From NCBI RefSeq assembly GCF_963583255.1, contig NC_084819.1, positions 9,690,001-9,754,000 of the forward strand: a DNA stretch of 64,000 nucleotides. Direction: 5' to 3'. Position numbers and translations under genes: made by a program. The notes beneath the pieces were generated by a model, which was not told the DNA's origin, searched no databases, and saw only the letters and a program-made list of their open reading frames with translations. This document shows positions 10,664 through 21,318 of this stretch, in pieces. The stretch is from Pyrus communis. Lineage: Eukaryota; Streptophyta; Magnoliopsida; Rosales; Rosaceae. Within the stretch, counting starts at the first letter, position 1, and each line of letters opens with the position of its first letter.

Positions 10664-11663
10664 TCACATGGTAAGTTTAGGATATAATCTTTTATAACCC
10701 ATTAAGTTCCAAGCCACAGAATTTGAAGGCTGCTGGAATAAGACTTTCATTTGCTCCTTAACCACCATTATTTCCTTTTTCATAGAGACGAAGGAATTCT
10801 TCCACTTCATCAATTCAAGATGCATCGCTTTAATTTTTTCATAGTCCCTATATGATGGGGTGCCAGTAAACCACTTTGACCACCCCACCGAGATGACCTG
10901 AGCACAATCTTCCCGTTGGAGCCAAGCTTCTTCAAATCGAGACCTTTTATGCTTACAATAAACTAAGACAGGGCCTTGACGGACTTGGAGCAAAATGGGA
11001 ATATGGTCCGAGGTTAAAGGGTCCAGATGAAAAACCTTCGAATGCCTAAAAAGATTTCTCCAATCTGCATTGGCTAGACATCGGTCCCACTGACACTTTA
11101 CGATTCAATTAGCCCAAGTGAACAACTCACCAGTAAAACCCAAGTCACCGAGATTACAATGGGCCACAACATCCCAAAAACCTTGCATCTAGGAAGAACT
11201 ATGAACTTTGCCACCAACTTTTTCTGATGCAAGAAGCACTTCATTAAAATCCCCAAAAAATAAGCCAAGGTAGAGTACTAAGAATGTTGAGAGACCGCAT
11301 CAGAACCCAAGACTTGTACTGATTAGAAGTGGCAGCAAACCTATAAAAACTTGTAATTCTCCGGTGGATGTCATCGCCAACCCCTCCAATTTCAGCATCA
11401 ATGTGGTGAGCCAACAAATTCAAAATACTCAGAGGCATCTCTGTCATCCAAAACAAAGCAATACCCCCAAACCGACCATTACTAGAGACAGAAAAGCAAT
11501 TATCAAAACCCAATCGCAATTTAACATAATCTATTCTATTTCGATCACAATTAGTTTCACTGAGAAAGACAATTTAGGGAACTTGTTGGAAAGCAAGAAT
11601 TTCCAATGCTTGAACTATCGTGTCGTTCCCCAGACTATGGCAGTTCCAGGAGATAGAATTCAT
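10664..11663 (-). pseudogene. LINE ORF2: AP-endonuclease domain, no reverse transcriptase
   Basis: From the ATG at 11663 (MNSISWNCHSLGN) the frame shows the endonuclease/exonuclease/phosphatase fold in order: WNCHSLG, FLSETN, GGIALFW, LPWLIF..GDFNEV, FTWAN, QWDRCLAN and the catalytic TSDHIPI, then the linker FEEAWLQREDC. This enzyme nicks target DNA for LINE insertion. An in-frame stop near 11574 and a frameshift near 11250 (in GDFNE) break it. The sequence is lost just before the reverse transcriptase would start. Confidence 0.85.
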
Positions 11664-12708
11664 GACAACTGGTAAGGTTGTCTATTCGCAGCCGCCGCCG
11701 ATGAGGTTGAAGCAGAGAGGGAAGGTAACAAGATACAAAGGTGTTTGGCATGCATCTAGCTATCTTTCGTGATGAGAGCACCAGAACGTTTATTGCCAAC
11801 TTTAGGACCAAAAGATGCAGACTGTCACGGGCTAGCAACCCAACACCTACCATTGGAATGCACCCAACTCGAACTAGGCTAAAGATATTTGAGCAATAAG
11901 TGGACCCACGAGCCCGATATTAGGATCTATCTCATCAATCTCTTCACCAGGTAATGCTGGGTCAGACTCAAGTGATTGGGCCCTAATAACAGGAGAAGCA
12001 TGGTCCAACTCATATATATCAAGAGAAATAAAAGCAAAGATTCAAATTAGGGATAGCAGGCAGTAAGTCAACGCGAGAAGATTCCCTATTTGAAATATAA
12101 TTATCCGTGATGTTATTCTGAGAATCAAGATTAAGGTCGAGATTGATGCACATATCCTCAGAATTATCTATATCCATCCCACTAGAAGGAGGATCACTGA
12201 CCAACAGAGATTCCACCAGAGTGGCAGAGGCATAGGGTGGTTGGTCATCCTCATAATCCATTAAAACATCCTCTTCATCCAGCCCAAAATGATACCCTTG
12301 CAGATTCCTCCCGGTTGCACGTTTAACTTCGGCTTGGAGCCACAAGCCATAGGGCACTGTGGAAGCATCAATTCGGCCCTTAGTGTAATGATGACACCCT
12401 AGTCTAATATGATCAAAACACCCATATAAGAAGCAATAGGCTGGAAGTCGTTCATATAATAAATTAATGTCCACTCAATCGCCATATGGAAGGCGAATTT
12501 TAAGAATCATTCGCAAAGGCTGGAACACGTTGATTTCAACTTTGATACGGAGATAGTCACCTAAACAATCCCCATTTCTGTTTTGATCCACTTTCACAAA
12601 AAAACCTAGACTCTGGCCAATAATTTTACCCATTTCCATAGTCATAAAAACTAAGGAAATGCCAAAAACCTGTACCCAGAAAGCTTGATGCTGTAGGGGG
12701 GATGTGTT

Positions 12709-14549
12709 TGAAAGAATAATTTGTGAAAACAAGTTTATTTAAGCAACATTTATGCATGCAATTAACAATTAAAGGAGGAATCATGCTTGTATGCACTCAA
12801 AAATAAAACTTTAACCATGAAATTCAAGGCCTAACAGTTGTGATGAACCAAGACTCAACTCAAATCTTAAAGAAAATAGTTGAGAAACTATTATACCTTT
12901 GAAGCACCACTTTGCTTAGCAAAGGATATTCACCCATGAGAGGGCCTTTTTTCTTTAGTCTCCTTGCTCCTTGGCTCCATGGATGTGGATGGAGGAACTT
13001 TGCTTCTTGGCTTCATGACTTCTTGGATATGGATGAAGGAATGGATTCTCCAAGTTCCCAAGAAAAAGAACCTTTAATTTTCACACCAAGGAGAGCATTG
13101 AGGAAGAGATGAGTGATCTAGGAAGAAATGGATGCTAGTCCATTCTTCCTTGGTTGGCCGGCCTCCTAAGAGAAGGGAGAGCTTTTGTGTTTTTCTCTTT
13201 TCTCTCTAGAAAACCCTTATGAGGGAATGGGTTATAATTCCCTTCCTATAGCCACTTACATTGAGTGGCATAATTAAAATTAAAACCAATTCTCCCTCAC
13301 AATCTCTATGGACGGCCATGTGGGTTCATTGGGCTTTCATGCCTTTTGTGTTTTCAAGTTGTCATACAACTTGAGTTATTGGACTTGACATTCGAAGCCC
13401 ATTGGGCCTTGAGGCCCAAAACTAACCCGAAGTTTAAAACAAACTTATTCATTTGATTAATTAACATATTAATTAATCCTAGCCATAAATAATTAAACCA
13501 TTTAATTATCCTTACTCATCTCTATTGTTTCTTCAATCTCTACCTTAAATGGTGTACGATCCATTAGGTTCCTTTTAGCGAGGCAATGGGCGATTAGAAC
13601 TCTTCAAATTGATTGTGAAATGAAACTTACTTTTCAATTCTCCCTTTAGTGATTATACACCTTTTGGGCTTCCACAAACCATGAGTGACACCTAGCAGTA
13701 TGTCATGGCTACCCAAGCAAATATCAGAAGAGGTGGAGAACATATTCAGTTTGGGATTACAATGCAATACGGTCTTTCTCTAATACAATACTCTTGACCA
13801 CATTGTTTGATTTGATAGTTTATTCATGTCTACTATCCAATGTGATTCTCTTACTTATATGATTACCTTGAATGTGATTTGGAATGAATTCCTAAATCTC
13901 ATTCATACTCTGGCCAGAGATTCTTAATCAAAACATATAGTATTCTCCCTCAAATGGTTTGAAGGTTAGAGGTCCCTTGTTGTGCATTCACTTGCCTCCA
14001 TGGCTAAGTGGCTTAACCCCAACTATGTCGTGGAAACCATTTGACATAGTCAAAGATCAAGGACCTAACCACAAGACAACTATGATGCCTCAGGTCAAAT
14101 GACTACTTTGCATTATCCCAACCATGAGTTTTCATGTGACATGAGTATGAGAACTCCTTGTTGATCTTGTTCAATGGACTTATTCTTTATTGAGCACCTA
14201 CATGCTTGTCTTGGTGTCAGTCATACTAATGACTCAAGACCAGTCACTCTCTCTAAGAGAAAACATATCACGTACTGATCTTAATGAACTGTCAATGCCG
14301 AATTGGCAATCCTATGATCATGAACGTTTAGGACATGTATATGAAAGAGAATGGTCTCACGAATCTAACTTCTTTAGATGACATTCTCCCAATTACATAT
14401 TCCTTGGACTTATCGTTTAAGCATATAACATTTATATGAGATGGCTTTAAACAATAACCTTTGCCCTTTATATTAAACTAGATTAGTTTAACATGCGCAA
14501 TGTCCGTAAAGAATTATCATATGATTGCCTTTAGGACATATTTCCAACA
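12709..14549 (-). mobile_element. Solo LTR (minus strand) inside LINE ORF1
   Basis: A 1841 bp segment that reads on the minus strand from TGTTGGAAATATGTCC to CTTTCA. It is flanked by the perfect 5 bp target duplication GTGTT (12704-12708 and 14550-14554). No coding domain or second LTR is present, so this is a solo LTR left by LTR-LTR recombination. The TGTTGGAAATATG start resembles plant Copia LTRs, but the superfamily is inferred. Frames at 12912-13112 and 14190-14381 are not supported as genes. Confidence 0.85.
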
Positions 14550-14874
14550 GTGTTGAGGTATATCACCTTCCTTGACAAGAGCAAGAAAAAACAACATCTT
14601 CTTGAAATTCCACGGACCCCCATGAAGAGCCGTTTTGTGTTCCTCATCAGATGGAAAAGCAAAGAGAAAACGATCCTCACTTATGGCCTGAATGGAAACA
14701 CAAACTTTGGGGCGCCACAAATTCTTGAAGAAAGACATAAACGCCTCCTTGCTATAATTTTTGTGAGCAAGAAGTTTCCCCACAAGAAGAAACTAGGAAA
14801 TTCGAAAATCAGTATCTTTCTTAACCACAACTTCGCATTCCTCCTCCTTAGTCAAACCAAATCGAAAGGTAAAG

Positions 14875-17863
14875 TGGTCTTTCGATAAATTATGAAAATC
14901 AATCTTGTATGCAAGTGTAACATGTGTGGAGAAGAACCCCTTGGCTATTCCATCATCCATATTTTCATCACATTCATATTTACATTTTTTGCCCTTAATT
15001 ATAATTTGTGCATTTTAGTTAATTTCGTCAAAAACTCAACCCCCCCCCCCCCATCTTTTGTTAAGTCTTAATCATTCGTATTTGTTTTATTTTTGTGTTT
15101 TCAAGTATTTGAAGTCTTGTGTACTTGTTTTGAGTTCTTGTTAAGTAAGTTAAGTGTTTTAAAAGTTAGTTTTATTTATTTGAATCAAGTGTTTAGCACC
15201 CCTAGTTAATGCCCGGTTAGAACGATCCCTACTTACATCATTACTACAATTGTCACAAATAGGGTTTAATTTGTGTGCGTATAAATCTCGCATCAAATCA
15301 AAATTTGATGCGAGAATTATACGCACACAAATTAACCCTCTTTTCGTCAAATTGTAGTATATGTATAAGTAGGGATCGTTCTGGACCGGGGATTAGGAGG
15401 GATTGTTAATCACTTGGATTTGACTCAAAAACGTAAAAACACAAAATAAAATACTATACTAGACTCAAAATTTTGCAAAACTAAACTTTAAAACACTAAA
15501 ACAAACCAAAAGACTCAAACAGTACCCAAAGCACTCGAAACTGCCTTAAAAACACTTTCTGGGCAGTTTTGAGCACCTTGGACGAATTTGGGAAACAAAA
15601 TGAATCAAAACACTTATAAACACAAACTAAATGTATTTCTAACTAATCTAACACTTTAAAATAAATGGGGGATTGGTTTTGGATGAATTTAAACTAAATG
15701 CACAGATTCTAATTAAAACAAATTATAAAAACGAAATTGATAAAATAGAATGATGAAAAACTAGTTAGAGGGTTCCTTATCCACACATGAACATATGCAT
15801 ATAATTTGATTCCCAGTTATGACTTCAACAAACGATGAATGACAATGCTCCAAGTTAATTAGGTCCGCTTAAATTAACCTTCAGATTTCCCTAGATTCAT
15901 TGGATTGAATGGGATACGCATTACAACCAAATTATTCCTAATCAAAGTCCCTAACCATGGAATACGCAGGATAGAGACATTCAACAAAGATCATTAAGTT
16001 CAACGGAAATCATAAACATCGACTAGGCATTCATAACTATGGAATACGCATGTTAATCCAGCCTAGGGTTTACTAAAAACAATCGTGACTAGCGATCTTT
16101 ACTACTAATGAATATAAGTTCATAACGATTAGGTGAAATTTCCTTATATCCTAGCATCAAGTTTAGGCATGCAAATTAAGTGTCGACCCTCAACCCACAT
16201 ACATAAACAAGTTCTTAATCAAAACAGAAAAGTAAACCACATCTAAAGTTCATGAATTCATAACTGGAGTAAATCAAATCATAACCAACATGTGTCCATG
16301 GCTTCAAATTCGCCTCTAACTAAAAAGAAATTAGTTCCACATGTTTAACATAATTGAACAACAAGTTAAATTAAACATGAAAACAGAAACAAAAGAAGAA
16401 AGAATAAATTGATGGAATTGAATGGATGGAAAGTTAGCTACGGGGTTCATCTCCACATATGTTATACTTGCATAATAAAACGATTTCCAATTGCGTTTCA
16501 ATAAACCATTAATTCTCAATGCTCCAAGTTAATTAGATCCACTTAAATTAACTTTCAAATCTTCCTAACGTTATTGAATTGGATGATTGCATACGACAAC
16601 CCAAAACATTCTCCACAAGTCCCCTACATAATTGCATAATAGAGATACAAGCAAGAATCATTACGCTCTATGAAAATTATAAGTGTTGACGAGGCATTCG
16701 TTACTATGGAATACGCATGAAACTTATGCCAAGAATTCGTTTAACGCGATTGTTTATAAGCAACCTCATCTACTTGTGAATATAAGTTCGTAACTATTAG
16801 GTGAAACTCACTTATATTCTAGCATCATATTCATGCATGAAAATTAAGTGTGCACTCTCAATAAACATACATAAATAAGTTATCAATCAAACAGTTAAAC
16901 GAATTGAATCCACAACTTATGAAACGCAATTAGAAGTAATCAAATCAAAATGCAAGCATAAACATATATTTCGAATTACCCCCTAGCCAAGGGGGTTTTA
17001 GTTCCTCATACGTACAAAACAAAGAGAATCAAAGAAACACCTAAACATTCCAACAACTCAAACTTGAATTGTATGAACGTTTAGGCCCTCTTCTCTTCCA
17101 TTCCTCATTCGTACAAAACAAAGAGTATTGAAATTAAACATTGAAATCAAAGAAACACCTAAACATTCCAACAACTCAAACTTGAATTGTATGAACGTTT
17201 AGGCCCTCTTATCTTCCTCTTCGTTGTAGCACAAGGTCTAAGGATAGTTTGATGGTGTGAATGGTTTGGGGATTGGTGAAAATGGAAGGATGGTGTTTGG
17301 ATTGTAAGGGAGAGCACGGCAAGGGTGGTTTTATGGTCTACATTCTGAATATGGAAGAGTCTATGAATGAATTGAGGTGTGTATGGTTTTTATAGGGAGA
17401 TGAATGGATGGGAGAGGGAACATGACAGCTAGGTTAAGTGAATGCATGTGCAAAACAGCTAGGATGAATGCATGTGGATGTTTGGTGGCTGAAATGATGA
17501 AGTGGGAAGTGCATGTGTTGAAATGATAGTGAAATGCAATTGCAACACACGGCAAGGGATGTGTTGGTGTGTGTATGGGAATTTCTGGTTCTAAGGCTTT
17601 GTTTGATTGGGCTAGGCCCTTTGTTTTATGTCCTAAAGTGCATACAAGGCTTCAATTTCGTCCAACACTTTGGCTCCAAGCATAAGCTATCCATTCTAAG
17701 CCCAATTTTGCTACAAAATGCTCCAAATTGCACCTTTTTGCTTCCTTAGCCATATGAACCTAGAAACACACGAAAATGGCATAAAGGACTAAAATAACTA
17801 AAGAAACACAACGTAAATGCATGAGAACAAGCCAATTAAGTCGCATAAATATGCTCCTATCAT
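14875..17863 (-). mobile_element. Palindromic Athila-like LTR insertion (complete LTR plus inverted U5 end)
   Basis: A single insertion with TG...CA ends and the perfect 5 bp duplication TAAAG (14870-14874 and 17864-17868) inside LINE ORF1. It contains a complete LTR in minus orientation (17863 down to 15306), a 10 bp spacer (AATCAAAATT, 15296-15305) and a 421 bp fragment of the 3' end of the same LTR in plus orientation (14875-15295). The two LTR 3' ends therefore face each other. The LTR is related to the gag-only element at 44179-53585: both begin TGATAGGAGCATAT and share the GGAGAAGAACCCC block. No internal coding region is present. Confidence 0.8.
15306..17863 (-). repeat. Complete Athila-like LTR (2558 bp) with internal duplications
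   Basis: Runs on the minus strand from TGATAGGAGCATATTTATG to CTCGCATCA. About 600 bp appears twice in diverged form (about 15760-16330 and 16430-17000; each has the CTCCAAGTTAATTAG block followed by TACGCATG-type phrases). A further 60 bp unit (AAGAAACACCTAAACATTCC...) is repeated near 17032-17096 and 17150-17212. Confidence 0.7.
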
Positions 17864-18050
17864 AAAGGAATGCACTACCTCGTCCATGATGCATAAAGAG
17901 ATGTAAACCCACTGCCACAAATTGATTAGACCACCTTAAATGGCTTGAAACGACTTGGTTAACATGCAGTAAGCTAAACTTTAGACTCCAAAGAAACCCT
18001 ACTTACTGCTAGAGAGAGAATAGAAAGAACCCTCACGAGAAGTGAATTGG

Positions 18051-18779
18051 TGATTTTTCTTTATTGATAAGATTTATTGATCTTCTTTTTATCTATCACA
18101 CACTTCTTTTATCTCTCACACACTCTTGTTAATTTCTGTCTATTGATCTTCTTCAATTCATTTGATTTGACAGCTAAACATAGAGAGGGTTGTGTGAAAG
18201 GTAAAAATGGGTTTGTGGATAGCACCACTGTAGAAGGAATAGATGGGTTTGAGAGAGTTTTTGAGGCAAAAGTTTGTATACTTGGGAGCACTTTGTGTTT
18301 GTGAGTTCTCTTGTATTCATTGGTAATCAATAAAGCTTCTATTGTTAAGAGTTACTCCTATATTAGAGGAACTCTAAATTGTGTTATGTTTTGTTTATTG
18401 CATGATTGTTTTGGTTTAGTTTACAACGTATAAAATAGATGGAGCTAGCTTAAACAATCTAGTGCTTATTACAAAACTCACTAAACACCCTTTTAGTATT
18501 CTATAATACTATCCAGTAATTTTATATGGTGTGTCAAACGAGACCTAAGTCACTTAACGAGTAAAAAGGATAAAAAAAAGATATCTTCCCAGTGCATAGA
18601 AGTTTTCCTCCAGCTCATCCCGGAACTAGTGAAGATATGATGAAATAGAAACGAAAAAAATATAAGGTTTCATTTAGTTGTATGTAATCATTGCCAGCAA
18701 ATTATTCTCCCAACAAAACCATGTTTATGGATGACACAGGCCACTTTCATAGACATTTTTTTCACAAATGATATTATCT
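18051..18779. other. Intergenic sequence, no supported gene
   Basis: Contains a CT-rich stretch with imperfect repeats (CTTTTATCT.TCACACACT, about 18085-18125) and an 80-codon frame (18077-18304) with no recognisable domain. I see nothing that supports a real gene. Confidence 0.35.
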
Positions 18780-18920
18780 ACATTAAGGGGGTATGGAGGT
18801 GGCCTCACAATGGATTAGCAATAATGTGGTTCAAATTCATGTTTGGCGAGAATCGAATCTAAGACCTTTCACTTATAAATGAAGAAGAATAACACTAGAC
18901 TATAGTACTAAGTGCCAACC
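18780..18920 (-). mobile_element. Candidate tRNA-derived SINE head
   Basis: On the minus strand an A-box-like motif (TAGTCTAGTG, complement of 18891-18905) is followed about 35 bp later by a B-box-like motif (GATTCGATTCTCGCC, complement of 18846-18861). That is the layout of a Pol III internal promoter in tRNA-derived SINEs. No 3' tail or target duplication was defined, so this is a candidate only. Confidence 0.4.
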
Positions 18921-19070
18921 TCCCTCGTAGACATTGACTGACTAACATGTCTTAAGAAAAGAGAAACTAGTCCTGATTGTAAGTAATCATTGTAAGCAAA
19001 GTCTCGACTCACTACCTAGATGGACTTTTTAAAAGATTTTAAGTTTTCAAAATCATTCTTATTGTTAAAT

Positions 19071-19228
19071 GAGCTATGCTAGGGAGATTAAGTTTGTAGA
19101 CTAAATTTGTAAATTAAATAACGTGTCATTAATAAGAAATAAACAAGTTAATCAACACTTCAGTAATAATCCAATCATCAACTTTTACGTCATTTAATTT
19201 ACAAAATTTAGTCTCCCTAACATTAGCC
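19071..19228. mobile_element. Small foldback MITE
   Basis: Inverted arms of about 40 bp: ATGCTAGGGAGATTAAG...AATTAAATAACGT on the left, and its inverse ACGTCATTTAATTT...TTAGTCTCCCTAACAT on the right. Central sequence is AT-rich. No coding capacity. I could not fix the target duplication, so the superfamily is open. Confidence 0.65.
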
Positions 19229-19616
19229 TTGTCAAATTAATGAAATTAGTGCACGATTTACGTCCAAAACTATGAAGCAGCCAAACAATATAACTTCTGC
19301 TTGAAATGATATAGAATGTCCATATCAATCTCTTGTTATTTCTAAACTTACCTTTTCTTCTCGTTTGTATTTTGGATGAAATCGTATCATTATCTTTTAA
19401 TTGAATTTCAAGTTAACATGACCTACGACGGATAAAATGGCAACCCTTATATACAGAACAACTTTCATGAAATAAGAAAATCATTACCATCACGTTTCAT
19501 GCTAAAAATACAATATTATGTATAAGTTTTTGTTCACATAATCTTTTGTACGTTAGCATAAAAATCCACAATAACAACTTATAAACGTCATTGTATGTAC
19601 TTAACAAAACTCAAGG

Positions 19617-19818
19617 ACGAAAATAGCACTGCGTACGAACACTTTGAGGTCGACCCATCAAATGTTTGCATTAAATGACATGTCATCCATCGCAACTACA
19701 TGCAAAGGCTCCACACTAAAAATAGTACCTTCCTCCTTTTCTATTTTGGTTTCGTTCACAAAGCTGCATCACTCATTAAAAAATAAACCACTTCGGCTCT
19801 ACTACTTAACACTATGTC
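19617..19818 (+). promoter_or_regulatory. 5' flank of SAUR copy 2, cut off from its gene by element A
   Basis: Matches the SAUR copy 1 promoter in order: CGACCCA, GTTTGCATTAA.TGACATGTC (GACATGTC 19677-19684), ACCTTCCTCCTTTTC.ATT, and CTCTACTA.TTAAC, ending ATGTC at 19814-19818. The last five bases are the start codon plus two bases of SAUR2 and are also the target duplication of element A. The coding part resumes at 38491. The clear TATA box of copy 1 is not conserved here. Confidence 0.75.
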
Positions 19819-20398
19819 TGTAGATGCAAATTTCCGTCGTCTTCTTCTTTGACAAAAATGTACTTGCAAAATAATAACACTTAAGATTAAAGCAAAAGCC
19901 TCGCATGCCCACGATGAATATGGGGGGGAGGGGGTGCTTTGGCCAAAGAATCTTCGATGTTAAAGTCAGAATTCTGAAAAGAATGTATTTAGTAGTTTGT
20001 GGGTAGCAACTAACGTAGCTTTTTAGTGTGATAATAGGACTATTTATAGGTGAGTGGCTGTCCTTATTTGGAGAATAGTGGCCAATTATATATTGTGTAA
20101 TTGGATGAATAATTGTAAGATATTATGTGACATAATATATTGCAATTAACATGGCAATTAATCCTAAATTAAATAGGAAATTTGGGAGTTACGTTTTGAA
20201 TAAGGATTTGATGAGGAATGATGAGAGAGATTTGAATAAATACCATTTTGATCACCTTTGACTCTTCTTTGATTGAGCCGTTTTTATCCGTTGCATGCGC
20301 GTGGGAATCCAGGTGTGCCTTGAGGGTAATTTTGTCATTTTCACCCAAAAGTCCACGTGTCAACTCCATAATTTTCTTGATTATTTTTTTGCTCCACA
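19819..20398 (-). repeat. 3' LTR of element A
   Basis: On the plus strand it runs TGTAGATGCAAATTT...TTGCTCCACA (580 bp) and aligns with the LTR at 37950-38490 throughout, including GGGGG runs, a TTATTTATAGG block and GTCCACGTGT near the end, with many differences and small indels. Confidence 0.85.
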
Positions 20399-20411
20399 AA
20401 TGCCCCCACGG
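20399..20411 (-). other. Polypurine tract of element A
   Basis: Read on the minus strand, CGTGGGGGCATT abuts the LTR start TGTGGAGC. Element B has the same type of tract (AGTAGGGGCATT) before its 3' LTR. The tract fixes element A's orientation as minus. Confidence 0.65.
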
Positions 20412-20559
20412 CTGTTGGGCTGCTTGCAGTAAAGGGCAGCAGGTCTAAAGATCTTACCTTATTTTAGGAAACATAAGATTGTTTCTTATTTTGGTGTAGA
20501 TTCCCACATTAATTGGAAATTGGATCCTTCTAGAAAAGGTAAATAAATCACTTCCAAAG

Positions 20560-21318
20560 TCTATTTAAGTCCACCCTAAGTAGATGATTAAATCAACTCC
20601 AGATAACAATTTATTCTACCCTACAAGAGAGAGAAAGCTAGAGAATATTTGTTCCCTTTCCCCTATCAATCTTCTACACTTGCCCGTGCAAAGGACCGGC
20701 TTTCGTTGCTTTCTTCATCTTCACGCCTCACCAAGGTAAGAAAAAATTAATTTTTCCTTGTCTTCGTACTTTTTTGGAGCCTCGAGGCTTGAAATTTTGC
20801 TCAACGGGGGCCAAGGATGTGTAAAATGATGGCTTGGAGAGGCCACGACATTATTGTCGTGGGTGGCTTGGTGTGGCGGCAGCTCGGCTTGGGCCAAGTG
20901 CTGGTGGTGCAAGCCTAAGGCTCGGCGTATGGCAGGCTTGGGCCAGGGCACTTGGGATAAGTCGTTGTGCCTGGGCCTGTGTGGTGACATCAAGGTGGCG
21001 TGGGCCTCCTATTTTGCTGGGCTTGGGCCAGTATGCAGAAAGAGAGGAAATAGAGGCCTTGGGCCTACGAGCCGTTTGGCTTGACCCATGCGAGTAAGAG
21101 ACTAAGGGAGGAGCGGGGGCACCAGCCCCACTTCCTGCTGATTTGGGCCAAGAGGAAAGATGGACCAGGCCATGGAGCCCAGCATGGCTACTAGGCTTTT
21201 ATAGTCTTGGGCCATGGTTAGCTAGTTTTTGGTCGTGGGGCCTGATGCTTTGCTTTTTTTTTTTTTTTTGTAGCCGTTTAATGATTCTTCTTTGTATTTT
21301 TGTAGAATTTCTTTGAGA
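20560..21318 (+). promoter_or_regulatory. Candidate promoter and leader intron of the element A antisense ORF
   Basis: A TATA-like TATTTAAG (about 20563-20570) is followed by a purine-rich leader. A consensus donor lies at AAG|GTAAGA (20736). Acceptors after long T runs lie at 21273 and 21305, just before the ATG at 21319. A leader intron of about 540-570 nt is therefore plausible. The 20721-21100 stretch is G-rich and holds only shadow frames. All of this is predicted from motifs. Confidence 0.4.

Larger units (their letters stand above)
12019..17887 (-). pseudogene. LINE ORF1 (DUF4283-like nucleic-acid-binding protein), interrupted twice
   Basis: Three blocks. The start codon block at 17887-17869 (MDEVVHSF). 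The block 14869-14555, with the TKEEE motif and the DUF4283-like stretch FKNLWRPK...FLFAFPSDEE...LHGGPWNF. The block 12703-12019, with FWVQVFGISL, GDCLGDYLRIKVEI and a CCHC-like knuckle (CFLYGCFDHIRLGC). ORF1 proteins of this type bind the LINE RNA. Two LTR insertions, each with its own target duplication, separate the blocks. A slipped C run near 12700 and a stop near 12475 are further damage. Confidence 0.82.
10664..18050 (-). mobile_element. LINE (non-LTR retrotransposon), broken by two LTR insertions
   Basis: Minus-strand LINE: a 5' leader (about 18050-17888), ORF1 from an ATG at 17887, and ORF2 starting with an AP-endonuclease domain (11663-10960). Removing the LTR insertions at 14875-17868 and 12709-14554 brings the ORF1 fragments back into register, apart from a one-base slip in a run of C near 12700. 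The element stops at about 10664, before the reverse transcriptase, so its 3' part is missing. LINEs usually lose the 5' end, so this loss is probably a later deletion. The exact 5' border is uncertain. Confidence 0.82.

Noticed and set aside
20834..21097. Overlapping G-rich frames upstream of the element A antisense ORF
   Set aside because: They lie in the predicted leader intron, have no similarity to known families and overlap one another.
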